The translations under genes were made by a program, and so were the position numbers. A DNA stretch of 64,000 bases from NCBI GenBank assembly GCA_033063855.1, contig CP093830.1:22196854-22260853 (forward strand), in the 5' to 3' direction. This DNA comes from Smittia aterrima (Eukaryota; Arthropoda; Insecta; Diptera; Chironomidae). Position 1 is the stretch's first letter. Each line of letters starts with the position of its first letter. Under the pieces are notes generated by a model. It searched no databases. It saw nothing but the letters and a program-made list of their open reading frames with translations, and was not told where the DNA came from. Positions 9,887-21,941 of the stretch are shown in pieces.

Positions 9887-12790
9887 TCACAAGAAGTAAA
9901 GAGAATTATCGAAGTCTATATTTGGTGGAGTGTGCAGGAATTCGCCAACGAGGAAAGCGAGTTTGTGTGCGTATTGCACAACAGCAGGTACTCGAATTGT
10001 TCCACTCCAGTTGTAATACAAATGGCACTGCTTGTAGGTGAGTAATTGCATCTTATCTGGTGACAAACCCGACCCATCTTCGATAACATTGTAACTTGTT
10101 GGTGACACTGTTCCCTGACGAACAGATTGGCTGATGAGGAAGAAGTCGTATCTAAAAAAACCAATATGAGACTTTCATTCATCTTCAACGCAATTTGATC
10201 TCACCTTTCTGGGAGAGTAATGACATCATCGATGACAGTGCCTGATGCCGGATTCTTCACGCGATCTTTGCCATCGTTCTCGAAAATGCGAGTGTTGATT
10301 CGTTTGTTAACGATAATGAAGGAAAATTTCGGCTCCTTTTCGGAGAATTGAGTGTAGACAGACTTCAACTTTTGCTTGATACGTGCAACTTCATTTTCGA
10401 CAACGCTTTTGACATCACCCTCGCCAACGCCATCGCGGTAGAAGAAGATTCGTTCAGGAAGTGCGTCATGCATTTTCTTGTATGCTAGCAAAGCTCCGTT
10501 AATGTGAATCTCCATATTGGAAGCGACTTCATTGTGATCTCGATGCACCATTACTGAAGAGTAGTAACGAACGTTCTTCTTTAAGTCCATCGAAGCAACG
10601 AAAGCTCCAAACGACTCGCTCTTGTTCTTTGTGTTGTGAGTCACATCGAATCCAATTGTCATGACACCACTCAGCCTTGAAAAATTAAAATATTTGAATG
10701 TCAAGTGATTGAATATTTAAAATTAAAACTTACGGGAATTTGAGCATCCAGGGAGCGCCTCCAAGTTTGCTGTTAATTTGAATCATCACTTTCGTAGCGA
10801 TGGACATCACACCACTCATGTTACCTTTTTTGAAGAGACGAGAGGTCATTATTTAAGGACTTTCAAACTTTCAATTCTCACCTTTCTTGGAGCACATCGT
10901 TTTGTGCACAACAACTTGAGTTGGAACAGCGTTTGTAACGCAAGTTAGCTTCTTGATGGCTTCGTAGCGATCTTTTGCGTTGTTAGGGACGACGATCATG
11001 ATTAACTTCGGGTCGTCCTTTCTGATTGCAAGTTCCAGCTCCTTGACGTATTCGTGATTTTGATCGCGATTCAGTTCGATCATCTTTGGTTCGCCCATTT
11101 TGTAATTCATGCCAGCTGCAACTTTTTTCATTAACTCGAGAAATTCCACCGTTTCACGACTCGATCGTTTAGGATAGATGAGCATCCAACGCTTAAGCGG
11201 AATGCTGGCAAACATATGATTGCTCTTCAATTCATTTGTCCAATCAACGCGGTCGTTGTTCTTGAAAGTTTTGTTGTTTCCAAACATCATTTCTTCCTGA
11301 GGTAGAGCACGACCACTGAATGATACGAGATTACGGTCAATATCCGTATTGAATGAGTTCATCTTTTGAAGACAATCAGGAGTCTGATGCAAACGCGTCG
11401 TGAGTGCCAACAAACGTTCTTTACGGCTTTCTGGATCCATTTGCGTTTTCTGAGCCATTCCGCGCATCAAATGGAAGTTATTGCGCATTGAATCTGTCAG
11501 GCCAGTAGCTGTATAAGAAATCTTGAATGAAATTGCTGTTTTCTTAAAAAAGTATAATTTTCTTACCTCTGCAAAGTTCTGGAACAAGAGCAATGGTTTT
11601 GTCCCGACCTGCTCGAATGTCGCGACTCTTTGGATTCGAAATCAACATTGGTTGATGAACATCGTGGATAACTTTGTTGTAGCGGTTTTTAAAGTAATCC
11701 GAAAAAGAGATTTGATCTCCTTTCATATCGAATGTTGACTTTGGGCTCTTCGAGAAATCAACATCATCAACTCGATATGTTTTGCTGTTGCCGCCTTTGT
11801 TGTAGTTAGCAAGAACAACTGTGCCGATCACCTCCTTCTTGAAGTTCTCCTTGAAATTGTTACGATCGTCATTGTGGCATCGAGTGAGAATGTCGTAGAC
11901 TGTTTCTTCTCGCATCACTTTGTGAGAAATTTCACAGCACACTAAGATGTCGTGTTCATGCTGACGAATGCTTGTGATGTAACCTGTTTATAAAAATGTT
12001 TAAAATTTAATCTAAGGAACCCATTCTTGACGAACAAATAAGAAAGCTTTTGCTTACCTGGCCATAGTTCAATGCGATATTCTCTCAAATCAATCTTGCT
12101 CTTTGCGTCATAGAGATTTCTTCCAACGAGCTGCATGTTTAAGCCTTCCATGGTTCGGCGTAAAATCAAGTTGAGAATCTGAGTTGCCATATCATCGGTC
12201 ATTGAAATCGTGCGTCCTGTGTTCTTGATGATCATGTTGTAATCAACTCCCTCGCGCGACTTGATTGGAAACTCGTTGTAGTCTTGAGGCAATCTGTGGG
12301 TTGTGTAGATGATGTTGGCACCTGTAAATATTATATATATAATATATTTGACTAGAAATTTTCTTTATTTATAAAACTTACCATCGAACAAATAACCACC
12401 AAGGAGTTCTTTCTGCGAACCGATGAAAGCTTTTCGCATGTAGACATTCTCAATTTCTGGATCGAAGTCGACTCGATACATGACAAACTCGAAGTTTGGT
12501 TTGCGCAGCAATTTGAAGTAATTAGCCGTGTATTGCCGAATTTTACCCGTAGTTCCTTGCTTGATGTTCATGTTCTCTGGTTTCGTTCGATACAGCTTCT
12601 GCGAACGATTATCCCGTGACATACCGCGTTTCTGGCCATTTCCTTGTGGACGAGCGTCTCCAGCCCCAGCTCGCTTTTCTGATGTTGAAGTCGATGACGG
12701 AGCTCGAGTATCAGGTTCTGTTAAGACGATTTCTCGGCCACGGCCTCTTCCAAGGTTGTATGACGGCTTATCGTCTGGTGCTTCAGACAT
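9887..12790 (-). CDS. piwi: Piwi-clade Argonaute protein (Piwi/Aubergine-like)
   Basis: Seven coding exons: 12790-12382, 12321-12058, 11983-11567, 11508-10882, 10824-10734, 10675-10205 and 10151-9887, giving 847 aa, close to the length of Drosophila Piwi and Aubergine. The N-terminus has a GRGRGR motif at residues 14-19, the type of site that is arginine-methylated and bound by Tudor proteins. A PAZ region spans roughly residues 240-345, MID about 460-560, and the PIWI domain follows. The RNase-H-like catalytic set looks intact: D613 in TIGFDVTH, probably E652 in HRDHNE, D684 in YRDGVG and H822 in QYAHKLAF, so slicer activity is expected. The C-terminus ends in SLYFL as is typical for Piwi proteins. 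Such proteins bind piRNAs and silence transposons in the germline; in nematocerans several copies often exist, so Piwi versus Aubergine is left open. The gene keeps its introns, so the copy is DNA-level and not retroposed. Confidence 0.95.
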
Positions 12791-12802
12791 ATTTAATTTT
12801 CG

Positions 12803-13015
12803 ACTTCAGAATGAAAATAAAAAAAGTTAGGTTAGACACGATTCTTTCAATAAAAAATTCAAGAAATTAATAAATTTTATTGAATTTAAGTCCAATCGCT
12901 TGTTTATCACAAAGTTTACTTACCTTTTGTCTTTTTAATGCAATTTATAATTTTATTTCGCCACGAAACGTCTGATCGCTTTCAGGATTCAAACACGAAT
13001 GGCGATTGCGAGATA
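12803..13015 (-). promoter_or_regulatory. Piwi 5' untranslated region with a leader intron
   Basis: On the - strand a consensus donor (AAAAG before GTAAGT) ends an untranslated exon at 12924. A matching acceptor at 12803 lies 12 bases before the ATG at 12790. Transcription therefore starts right of 12924, probably around 12950-13010. The exact start site cannot be fixed from sequence. Confidence 0.6.
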
Positions 13016-13068
13016 GATTTGACAGTGACGTCGATTTTCAATCGAAGTGTCACTGTCACTGTCAAATC
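13016..13068. promoter_or_regulatory. Perfect inverted repeat in the Piwi promoter region
   Basis: GATTTGACAGTGAC at 13016-13029 is exactly complementary to GTCACTGTCAAATC at 13055-13068. The right arm contains an extra GTCACT repeat, and the spacer holds a second small palindrome (CGATT/AATCG). It lies just upstream of the inferred transcription start and between that start and the right direct repeat. TTTGACAG-type words are common in nematoceran promoters as far as I recall, so a factor-binding site is plausible. Confidence 0.55.
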
Positions 13069-13093
13069 GAATTTAAATCTGTCGTTAAATGCA

Positions 13094-13340
13094 ATATGTA
13101 AATCGAAGCAAATATTTGTTGCTAATTGTTCAAAAAATTTGAATAGAGCTTCTTGTCGTCTCCTCGTCTTCTTCTTTCGTCTCTCCGAAGATTGAGTGCA
13201 ACAATTTTTCTCGTTGAACAACAGCAGCGGGTGAACCTCAAACAAAACAGAAGGGTGAATGAAATCAATTTTGCATGTCATTTAACGTGAAATGGAAATC
13301 AGACGGTGAAGCTATTTCGGTTAGATGACTTTCAAGATTC
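13094..13340. repeat. Right copy of the ~250-bp direct repeat flanking the Piwi block
   Basis: Partner of 9161-9412, same orientation and nearly identical. Similarity to the left copy starts at ATATGTAAATCG and stops at about 13340. The sequence on either side (13076-13093 and after 13346) is unlike that around the left copy. Confidence 0.9.
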
Positions 13341-16300
13341 TTCAACTTCATACTTTAAGTTATTTGTAATTTGAATTTCATTAAAACCGCGTTCCGTTGT
13401 CGAAAACTCTTCTCTCTCTCTCTTTCGTCTTCCCAATGAAAGTTTATCATGGCGGAGCAGCGTCGCTTCTCGAATAAGTGAACAGAATTGAATCGGATTT
13501 GCATCGAAATCAGATTCCAGTTGTTTGCAAAAGGAAAACGACTTCACTCTTCGAATTGCATTTCAAGCTTTTACTCGCGTGAACATTACATTTAAATCGT
13601 TTGATGTAGCAGTTTTATTCGATCTGATTTGACAAAATAAATGTAATGCTACACGACTTTTACGTCGCGATCAATTTAAAATTGAAATTGCAAAACGAGA
13701 AACAGAATCGAAGTTTAGCGTGTGAGAGACGGAAATTCGACTCAATTTTATGCTTTTGATTTTAAATTTCTTATCGTTTCTAACGTCACGCTGCTCTTCC
13801 TATGAAAAATAATCTTCAGTGATGTGGAGTTGAACTTAAAACTGCATTTGAGACGAGTTCGATTATTTCCTAAGCTCAGCTTTAAAATTTTCCATTTGAG
13901 AGGAAAAGATTAATGTGAGGAAGTAAAATTTAAAAAGCTTCAAAGAACCCCAGACTGAGCTCAATTCAAGAGGGACCATTAGCGAATAAGAGCATATGAA
14001 TCTAAACAAAGCATCATAAACCCTCGTCTTGTCGAACGTAGGGAGAAGAAAAATGAATATTTACATCAGAATTTGAATAAAGAAGCATTGTTAAGCTCCA
14101 TCGGTAGAAGCAAAGGGAAGAGACATTAAGATTTAAGATTTTTCCTTCTCGGTAGAGAAAGCATTGAGAAATCTTTCGCTTCTTTGTACTTACTTTGTTT
14201 GTTTGTTCATTGATGTATCTCTCAACAAAGGCAGTAAGAATGTCTCTTGATGTCGTCACGCATTCGAAGATTTCAACTCTTCAATCGAGTTTTCAAAAGA
14301 ATCTCAATCAAGGTTTGTAATCATGACGAGCCAAAGAATATTTTCTGATAATTTAAATTCTTGGCGTAACCGCCAATTTCTGTCAACAAAACTTTTCCGA
14401 TCAAATTTAATGTTGCGTTATATACGACGACGATGATTTATGGTTTGCATTGAGAAAATAAATTCCAGTGGAAATTATTTATTAGTCGCCGCAATCGTGC
14501 AATTATTTTCATGCATGCGAAACGCAAATCATTTTCAGAAATCGGAGCGAAAATCTTCAGCAGTGAAAATGTAAATCAAGCGGGAAAACTGCATTTATTG
14601 ACAGAATTTTAATCGCCAAACATGAATCGCCTACAGAATCTCTCTCGTTTTTTTTTCGAGAGCTCCATTTTCACATAAACTTTCTCTCACACACACAGCT
14701 TTTTCAATTTGAATAAATCTGCAGTTTTCATTCCGTAACACAATCCTCAAATAATGGCCCATCGGCAACGAAAATGGAATTTCACAGTCTATCAGTGAAT
14801 GCATCTTTTGCAGTTTGAAATAATAGAATCGAGAATGGTCGAATAAATGAATCGCATCATCCCACGACGCCCACGCTATCAAATGTTTACAATTTCACCC
14901 TCTTCACTGATACAGTTTCGAGGTTTCCATAGAAATATTATTTCTATAATTAATATTTCAATTTCTGTTTGCTTCAATATTTGTTTCATATTTTTTTATT
15001 GCAATTCCGACCAATTTCGAGCTCCGAGTTGAGTAGTGCAATGCAATTCGTTCATATCCAGATCGGATTTTAATTATAGGTGCATTTCATGCGCACATGT
15101 TTTATACTCTCGTTTGCAATTATCCTTAGGCACTCCAATGGAAAATGTTGAATTTTCGTGTCTGTGACGTTGAAGCTTTGAAAGCGATACGAATTTTCAT
15201 CAATCAGTTTTGGTAATGGACGGCTTATGTCAAGCCGAGGACGCACAACTGCATAATTGACGCTGAATTTGAGTAAATTAGAGTAAGATTTCGTTTCTGG
15301 AATTGACTATCATAACAATAAGTATTAACAACGGACATTGATTTCGATTCAATATTTTGTCAGATAAATGTAAATTGACGATTCTCAGATTTTATGTTTG
15401 ATCAGGATTTTTTGCAATAAGCTTTGAGCATAAGTACTCAATTGATTTTTGTATTAGATAGTTCGTTTGATAGTTTCCAGTCGTCATGACGCTCTCTCTC
15501 TCTCTCTCTCTCTCTAAAGGCTCATCACTCAATCAACTCTACTTGGAATTAAAAGATATGAACTTCCATGAACAACAAATGAAAAGTTTCCACGTCAAAT
15601 GGGAAGGCTTTGTTTAGCTTGACTAAGGGTTAACAGTTTCATAAAAGCAGCTTTTATCAACCACGAATGTTTTCAGAATAAATTATTTGTACGTAACATA
15701 AATATTTCCCTGCTTTCCGATATTCTAACGATGGTCTGAGCACTAATTTCAAGGCAGAAGGACTAAAATATTAAACATGCGTGACGTTTGATTCTACTTT
15801 TGTGCTTGGGAAAGCGGAGAATAATATTTTATTCAAGATTAAATCAAAGATTCATGATTAGATTAGTTTTGACTATATCATGCATCTCAATGCGTGGTCG
15901 ACGAACGACATGTGATTGATATTAGATGAAGAATAGGTTTGTCATGTCGATGTTTACAGTTCAGGTTCTTCGATATTTTAATGAGCAACTGCAATCACGT
16001 TTCAATTATTTTAATGAAATTTGTGAATGGCGAAGAGCTTATAAATTATTAAAGGTCTTTCCATTCGAAGTTAAAACTTTATTCAAACTCGGTCATCAGG
16101 TGCGTTTACAAATGTATCGTTGAGTTATTAGTTTTGCTTCTGTATTTCAATAAATTTATCGCTCGAATTCCAAACAGAAAAAGTATTCTCGTTTGATAAA
16201 TTTCCCGCCGGATCCCAGAAAGTGCTTTTATAATTACTGAATTCCCCATCGAAATGCGCAAGAAATTTAAAACATTATTTATTGTTTTTGAAGCTGTCAA

Positions 16301-19300
16301 CTCTATGTGTGGAATTCCCAGAGAGTTTAGAATCTTGAATCATGAAATTCGAGTCGAACATAATATTTGTATCAAATATTTTCGACTAACCAAGAGCCAG
16401 ACATATTGTCCAACTAAGCAAAATTCTTATGAACTCAAATCTATTTTTGGGGATTTTCTAATCAAAAAGTTTTGGGTTTGAAATTTAAGGTTTTGTGATT
16501 TGTAACTCCGCGAGAATATTTATCCGATGCTGTTCGGAATTTTTCAATTTAGTTCAGGAATTTTAGGTTGAAATGTGTTTATAACTTTTCACCGCTTTAT
16601 CTCATTAAATTCAAGTAATTGCCATCGATAGTTAAATAGAAAACCAAAAGATGATTAATTGATTTCGTTGCGAAATGTTCGAAGGATAATAATTTTATGA
16701 TTTATTATTAAACTGAGAGATTAGATACCGAATGATGCTTATAAGCCAATCATTCCCTCTTTATTAGATCTAAGAAGATTACAACGCTCGCATCATCCTC
16801 CTCGACAGCCTCAAGTATTTTATATTAGGATCTACTTGTCATAAAATAATATCGCGAGTGTTGTCGCACATTCATTTCGAAATGAAATTATTCAACATCA
16901 AAGTATCTTCGCTCTCTTATCGCAGCGTCTCAATTTCCTGTCTTCGAAGAAAACTCTCGAAGTTTATAATTTTATGTTCAACGGTAATATTTAATAAAGC
17001 TAATGTTTCTTTATCTAAGATAATTCCGCTTAAGGTAATTTTCATTTCAGAGTTTGCATGATTATGTTTGAAAGTTTATCCACGACGATTATTATTAAGT
17101 TTTAATTGAAGTATGCAGACTCTGGCTGATATATTTATTGAAGACTTCGAGGAGATATGTGAATTGCAAATTGAAAGTGTTCAAGCTCAGATAGAAGTTA
17201 AGAAATGTCATAGAGTCAAAGACATTCTAAGTTTTATAATTGGAAGAAGAATACTTTTGCTCTTAAGAGTCTTCACAAGAAAATAAAAAAAAGGAAAACT
17301 TTCAGGACAACTTAAAGTTTTACCACGAAACTTTTCGTTTCTTGCACTTTCCTTGCGATAACATTGTTTGAACGTTCAAGCATTAGAGAGGAGAAAAAGG
17401 AAGATAATCCAGAATGTGGTTTTATGTTAGCATCTTCTTCAACAATTTGTTGATAATTTGCAATACATATTTCTCCTCTCAACTTTCGAATCTCTCAACT
17501 TTGTATTCGTGTTTATTTTCCAACCCAGGATCGTTCTCGTGTAAGTAAAAGTTTTGATTTCATGGTTATTGTCTCTCGAAGAGGATGCGGAATTGCGTGA
17601 CATGATAAGATTCTCCATTTGCATGACTTGAATATTTATTTACAGAGAAATATTCAAATCAGTTTCTGATTCAAAGCTCTCTGATATAGTTTAGATGAGT
17701 GTGTTTGCAATCTGTGGTCTTGCGTCGTCATATTTTTCATCTCAGAAGCATTAACATGTTGCTAATTATGCAATAGTTAGTTTGCACTGCTTAAAAGCGA
17801 TTCAAAGCAAACTTTAGAAGCTTAAAGTGAATCTGCTTAAAGGATCAGGAAAACAGAAGCTTCATTATAAGTTGAAATGCAAATTATGTGCTTTGCTTTG
17901 CATGATTTGTTTGACTGAAATACTTTTGCAAAACGGGCTAGTGCTTCTCATTCCAGATCCTCGCTTTTGTATCTCCAAAACTCATTCAAATATTTGTCAT
18001 GACAGACTGAATTTTGAATTTTTTTGTGCTCGCAAGAGTTTTATTAACATTTTTATATTTGTGAACGAACTCGGACCCGCATGGACAAATTACACACGAG
18101 AGACCGACGGAGCTGAAAAAAATGAAAGAGAATGACCAAATTAATTGAATTAATTGAAAAGTGAATTAGAGCTTTCATTTTAATTTTCATTATTGCCTCA
18201 AGCCAAACATATATTTCCCATTTACCCTCCAACTATGTGTGTAAGCGATGAGTGAGCGGAAAATGTCGATCTCTCTTGTCCCAGGAGGCAAACATGAAAC
18301 TGTAATGGAGATGACAAAAAACTGTTCTTGATAACCGAGCATAGAGAACCGCAAATAAAAATCATTTTCCCGACTGTAATTTTATGCATATCTGCTCTCA
18401 CCCTGTTCCCACCAGCTCACTCTCTCTCTCTCCCTTTCTTTACTAAACGTGCAACCTGATGTACGTGTCTTGTTTACATAATTGTAAAGTTCCAATGGAG
18501 AAAAAAATGTCATAAATCTGGGAATCATTATTTCATAAAGCGAAATGCAAATTTCTCCTCATCTGTTGTCAATTTTTCTCAGTTTTCTGCCGCCTTCGGC
18601 GTTTTTTTTATTATGCAGTACGAGAATTATTTTTTAAACGCTTCAAGTCTTTCACTTTTTAGCAAACTAAGCATGTGCGTGTGTTTCCTTCATTTTCATG
18701 GAAAATGATTTCTGAGTTTGAAAAAGTAAAAATTAATTCTAATTCTGAAGTTTTGCTGGAATAAAAATTAAAATTAACATGCAACGCTGTACAGACTCGA
18801 GCTCAATAGTGGCTAATTGCTCCTTCGATTTAGTTTTGAAAATCAACTCCTCTGTTATTAAAAATGAAAGCTGACTAGATCTAAAGAGCCAACGATGAGG
18901 AAAAACCATGCAAATCTCAGGTCAGCCCCGACCAACTACATGAGTCCCGCAATGAATGAAATTCTATCTGTAATATGTTTTTTTTATGAACGTGATACTC
19001 ATATTAAAATAAAATCGAATTATTTTAGTTGAAAGGCTTTTTCCAAAAAGGGAAAATTGGAAAATTATTTGAGCTTGTTGTGTTGACTAGAGAATGAAAT
19101 TTGTGATGTTCAATCTTTAAATAAAAAAGTGAATAACGAAAAAATCCTTTTCCCTCGAGGACTAAAATTCATTTCTCTATTTCCGCTTTACTTTTCCATT
19201 CGAATCATCATAGTTATCATTGTTTCATTACTTTGTATTGGTGGAGTATCAGTTTCCTTGATTTCAGCTTTTAAAATTCATATTGCATAACGAAATTAAT

Positions 19301-21941
19301 GTCAGCAGCAAGGATATTACTGGTAATTAACGAGAAATACCAAATTGCTTCAACAAAAAGTTTAAAATTCGCCATAATTGTCTGTCTGAAAATTCCTGTT
19401 GTGGAAATGACATAAATTGTTTTTTTCTTTTCAGAAACAATTACAGGTTTTCGGAGCGACAAATAAAACAAAATGAGAAAGGTAGAACAAAATATGATTT
19501 GAAAGCAACGAAACGAGAGAAACCCCAAAAAGTTTTTCGTATTTTTAAAACTGCCACAACGACAACCGAGAAGTGAAATTTTATTATTAAAATGATTTAA
19601 AGCCTGAGAGAGCTTCCCCGTATCCACATTCAACCGCCAATTTTGAATGAGTTTTGAGTTTTTGTGTTTTATTGTCGCCAACAAATGAAAGGGCGCGCGA
19701 CTCGACTCCAACCGCGTTCGAGATTGCAGGAAAAATGTTTTCACTGTTAAATTAATTAAAAAACAACAGAAGTGAAAGCGGCAACAGCAGAAAAATAACA
19801 TACATCGCTAAATTAAATTTTGAAACTGATAGGAGACTCGTAGCATTAATATTGATTGCTGCCTCGGGCGAGCATTACTTCAGTTTAGGAAAACAAAGCA
19901 AAGTTTTTTGGCGCATGAGCTGAAAATTTTCGACTGTGAAATATCAGTCGTGAATAAATGTAAAGGTCTGTGACGCCAACAGGAAGCTCTTACTTCGAAT
20001 CCGTTACTGACAAACAAAAAAGGATTGAAACAATTCTTTCCTTGATAGTTTCGTCCTTCAACGTTATTTGTTTGCAATCATGTTTGTTACTGCCTGAAGT
20101 CTGATGATCTTTTGCAAACTACAATCTCTCTCGCTATCAGGTTAACAACAGAACGAGCGAGAGAACTTTTATTATTCAACTGAAAATAAAAAGCTTTTGG
20201 CAGTCGACATCATTTCAACTTCGTAAATTGTCTTTTACATCTGAAAGCTTTTAAATAATTACAAACTCAGCCCTCGTCATGAGGACTGAAGGAAAAGAAA
20301 AATTCGTTCAATCATAAACAAAATTTCGTTATTTCATCCATTTTTATTCATCTTAGGTCATAATTTATTCACAATGTTTACAATTCTATGTTTCACAAAA
20401 ATTTCTTTTTAATTTTCTCTCTTTCGTATTTATCAAATGCACTTCTTTTCTCTTTAACTTTTTACTTCCCCAAACGATAAAGAGATTCATCAACTTTTGA
20501 TATCAGAAGTCGGGTGCACCCAGAGAGACGTCGAAAGACTTCGAAATAAGGAGAAGAAGAAACTGACTTGTTCTTAGTTTTTTATTTCTTTTTATATCAC
20601 TTTCTTTCTACACTTTACGATACGACTAACGACTGCTATTGTGAGACTTTTCTCAGCTCTTCTCATTAAAAAAATATGCTTTTGCTGTCCTAGGAGTTTT
20701 TTTCTTTCGCTTATCGTGATGTAAGTAGTTTAGAAGGAGTGTAAACGAGTGAATATTTGAGGTAACATTTTATTGTTTTTTAACTGTCGCTTTATGAATA
20801 AAAAATCGTTTGAAAGTGTGGAATAAATGAAGGAAGAGTATAGTGTGATCGTAATTGAAGTGGGAATTTAAAGTTTAATATGACGATAGGCGTGTTTCTG
20901 TAATTGATGTTTGAAATGAAACTTTAATACTTCTTACAAGTTCTTTATGTTTATCTAAAAATGTTTAACAATTAGTTTTCTTAGCTTGACAACTTCTCCA
21001 CAAAAATAGAAAATTAATTTGCTTCATTTTCTTAAAGAAAACATTCTTCACAAAGCCAAATGAAGAAACAGAAGCTTTTCTAATAATATTTCTATACAAG
21101 TTTAAGTTCATTTCCTTATCAAAATAGAATTAATTTTGTTCATTCTCTTGATTGACCGAAAATGACAAATTTAATTTAATTCCATTGCCAAAAAGTGAAC
21201 AAACTCAAAAAGCGAAAGTCTTAATAATTTTTCTTTTTTAAGTTCCTTGTCTTGTCTTATTGCTGCAAAGATTTCATTTGTGATTTAAAGGAAACCAAGT
21301 AGTACAACCGTTGATCTGCTAAGACTGCTGCAGAGTTCTATGAAAGTTCGCAATATTAAAGTTGCTTTACACAATATTCCTAGTATCACCAATTTCATCG
21401 TTTTTTTTCGTCGTATATGAAATGCAATCAAGCTTTTGACTACAAATGAAAATCGTCTCCTTCACCCATCGATCATTTGACATATTACAATGTTCTCTCA
21501 TGAAGTTTACAAGTGCTTTTAGCATTTAGATTCATTCAACAAGTTAGAAAAAAGTAATTCTCGTGTAGACTTGAGAGCTGATACTTTGAAGCGTCACATT
21601 AATAAACTCACATCCAAGTTGCTTACTTAAGATTCTGTTTGCTTTTTATTATTTAACGAGAATGTCATACAAATTCTTCATCATTCATGATTTAAGTTAT
21701 CTAGTTCTTTCATCTACGAAAATCGTTCTACGGCTTATAACTTTTCTTCTTCTTCATCATCAATATATCACTTGTGTGTTTCACTTCACTTTATTTCATA
21801 TAAAAACAGTTTGAACCAATCGTTCTCAACTTTAATGACATTTCATTCTATTTACAGTCGTTGCGATGTCGATGAGAACTTCAACACGCTTCCCTTTCGT
21901 GTTGCTCCTCAATCGAAGAGACTCTTTATCGATAAAGCAAA
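13341..21941. other. Intergenic DNA, no gene recognised
   Basis: About 8.6 kb between the right direct repeat and the end of gene B. The longest ORF is 176 codons on the - strand (19801-19271), with low-complexity Cys/Phe-rich composition and no recognisable domain. A CT microsatellite lies at 15492-15515. I found no tRNA, rRNA or transposon signature. Confidence 0.5.
15492..15515. repeat. CT dinucleotide microsatellite
   Basis: Twelve uninterrupted CT units. A simple repeat with no coding context; it may be length-polymorphic. Confidence 0.95.

Noticed and set aside
18870..18895. TGACTAGATC word resembling the start of miR-279
   Set aside because: Only the first ten bases agree; the rest of the mature sequence differs and I see no hairpin partner.
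19271..19801. 176-codon ORF on the - strand, one of the longest outside the genes
   Set aside because: Rich in Cys, Phe, Leu and Lys with no domain, no splice-site support and no upstream signals; such ORFs are expected by chance in AT-rich DNA of this length.
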